Below are positions 62,368 to 64,000 of a stretch of 64,000 nucleotides of DNA, piece after piece. Within the stretch, counting starts at the first letter, position 1; each line of letters starts with the position of its first letter. Source of the DNA: Volvox africanus (lineage: Eukaryota > Chlorophyta > Chlorophyceae > Chlamydomonadales > Volvocaceae); NCBI GenBank assembly GCA_030268105.1, contig BSDZ01000003.1:6596501-6660500 (forward strand), given 5' to 3'. The translations under genes were made by a program, and so were the position numbers. The notes below the pieces were generated by a model. That model did not search any database and was not told the DNA's origin. It worked only from the letters and a program-made list of their open reading frames with translations.

Positions 62368-64000
62368 TAATGAGTTGGTGAAATGATGGTGTGGTGAGAT
62401 CATGGGGTGGTAAGGTCGACACGTCCGATATGGGTCTGTTTAAATCGGTATGTTAAGATACGCAGGTGGGTGGGTGTGGAGGGGAGGAAGGGGCTGCCGG
62501 GATAAGTTCCTTACACGTACGACGAGCAGGGGAATATCCTTTTTGTGTGTGAATGTGTGGGATAAGTTGCGGTGATGGCTGTGATGGGGTGTTCAACACG
62601 CTTTCTAAGGCGGGATACATTGGGGATGAAGTGGGTCGGGAGGAATACCATCTCAGCTGAGGTGCGGTCGGGGAGGCAAGGCCGTCCAAGCCCCCGACGT
62701 AACTTGGCACGGCGAACGGGCTATGGAATAGGTTATCTTCCTATAATGAGACCGCCTATTATGTGATGGCGGAATAGGAATGAGTGTCGGAGTGAGGGGG
62801 CAGCGGTGGAGGAATCTCCTCGGACAAGGGAATTGGATGTTTTCTGAATGCTGGCAAAGTTCGCGGCTCAGCCGGGCTCGTGGATGGTGAAGTGTGGGTT
62901 GGGGATATGCATGCGGACAATCCCGGAAGAGACTACAATCCCGCTATAACCCCTCACCCATGCCACTACCGGGAGTCCTGGGGCTCAGGAGAACGGTAGG
63001 TGCCGCTTGGAGGGACCTGGTGGTCAGCGCCCGGCCGGGGATGCCGTTGACAGACACAGCCGTCCGGCATTGAGCGTGGAGAGGAAGGGACAAGAGGGAT
63101 CAGAAGAATGGGGTTTGGGCTGGCTGCTGCTGGCGAGGGAGGTTGACCCAGGGCAGGGAGTCGCGTAGATTTGTCAACGACCTCGGGACAAAGCTTTCTC
63201 CTCGCCATCGTGTTCCATCAGGGTATAGAAAGGTATGGGGAAAGCTCAGTCCGGGCAGGCAGCCGCTGTCAACTGGATCTTCGGAGGTACCGATCCAACC
63301 TGTCCCGAACGTTTTTGTATACGCAGGAGGTTAATAGGCGCCATTTGGTGCGAAACCGCAGAAAGAGGAGGGCAGGAGGCGGGAAAGGAGGGAGCTGAGT
63401 GGAATGAAATAGACAGGGGTGGAGGGTATGTTGCAGCTTGCAGGTCCAGGGCACGGGTATAGCACACATACCAGTAAGGCTAGGCTAAAAGCCCACACAA
63501 GAATCGCGTGAACTGGCCGCTCCACGCATTCGTGCCCCACGACTATCACCCCTGTGTTTCCCACGTTCTAAGCCCTGCATCTTCTCTCCTGATAAGGCCT
63601 CGCTAGCACCTGACATACGGACGTAAACGATGTTGCAACAGAATAGCAAAGGTTCTCGCGGCGAATCCCCCGAGTAAGTCCTCGTAAGCCCTCGTTATGT
63701 CAAGCAGTGCTGAGGATGAAGTTCACCATAAAGGGCACCATGTTCTGCACCATAAAGCGAGCTGCATCAGGTTTCTCTTCAGCCAGCTGCTTCATCTTTT
63801 ATCAACACACCTCATTGTTGCCGCAGCATTTACTACTTGTTGTGCACTGTGGTATCTTTACACTTTTGCGGTCACAAGATGCTTTATGTCAGATGTGGCG
63901 ATGAGACCGCAGCAACCCCCAGAAAGCAACAGCAGACCCTTCAAAAACAGCAGAGCAGATATCATTGGGGCACCAGGAGGAGCCCAACCGCGCTTTAGTC
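62368..64000. other. right edge, nothing supportable
   Basis: GC-rich with G-runs. Short overlapping open frames have no recognisable content or splice pairing. A gene start may lie beyond the edge. Confidence 0.4.

Overview
The window is nuclear DNA of a eukaryote, most likely a volvocine (Chlamydomonas/Volvox-type) green alga. The evidence is: genes split into many short exons with GT-AG introns (two are GC-AG); long Ala-, Gln-, Ser- and Gly-rich low-complexity coding stretches; TGTAA-type poly(A) motifs after several stop codons; plastid protein-import and organelle-RNA factors of green-lineage type (TIC40, an octotricopeptide-RAP protein, a HAT-repeat protein); a flagellar SHIPPO-repeat protein; and interstitial TTTTAGGG-type telomere motifs. 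Exon models below were assembled by hand from splice signals and reading phase.

Layout. 0.9-2.4 kb (-): C-terminal part of a HAT-repeat protein resembling the HCF107/MBB1 family. 4.7-11.4 kb (-): an octotricopeptide-repeat protein ending in a RAP domain. 13.1-13.2 kb (-): a U6 spliceosomal RNA gene with its own TATA box and T-run terminator. 13.8-17.0 kb (-): a CHK/EcKL-type small-molecule kinase. 17-28 kb: repeat-rich and gene-poor, with a 274-bp TCTA tract, a secreted glycoprotein gene (23.2-26.1 kb, +), and an inverted copy of one of its exons about 5 kb away. 28.3-35.6 kb (-): a roughly 2,300-residue low-complexity protein. 36.1-38.4 kb (+): an EamA/DMT transporter like plant plastid WAT1-related proteins. 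40.3-44.5 kb (-): TIC40. 44.9-56.7 kb (+): a large chromatin protein. 58.6-62.2 kb (+): a SHIPPO (STPGR-repeat) axonemal protein. The last 1.8 kb holds nothing I can support.

The most interesting item is the 25-exon gene at 44.9-56.7 kb. It joins an N-terminal RFTS-like domain (as in DNMT1/MET1 maintenance methyltransferases, but with no methyltransferase domain in the window), an RGG/acidic segment, DDT and WHIM motifs (ISWI-type remodelling subunits), a BRWD/PHIP-like basic module, a polyglutamine tract and an ARID DNA-binding domain. I know of no described protein with this order. It is divergent from TIC40, with 456 bp between the two start codons.

No operon-like coordination is expected. 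Functionally, several genes serve the chloroplast (TIC40, OPR-RAP, HAT protein, probably the transporter), one serves splicing (U6), one chromatin and one the flagellum.
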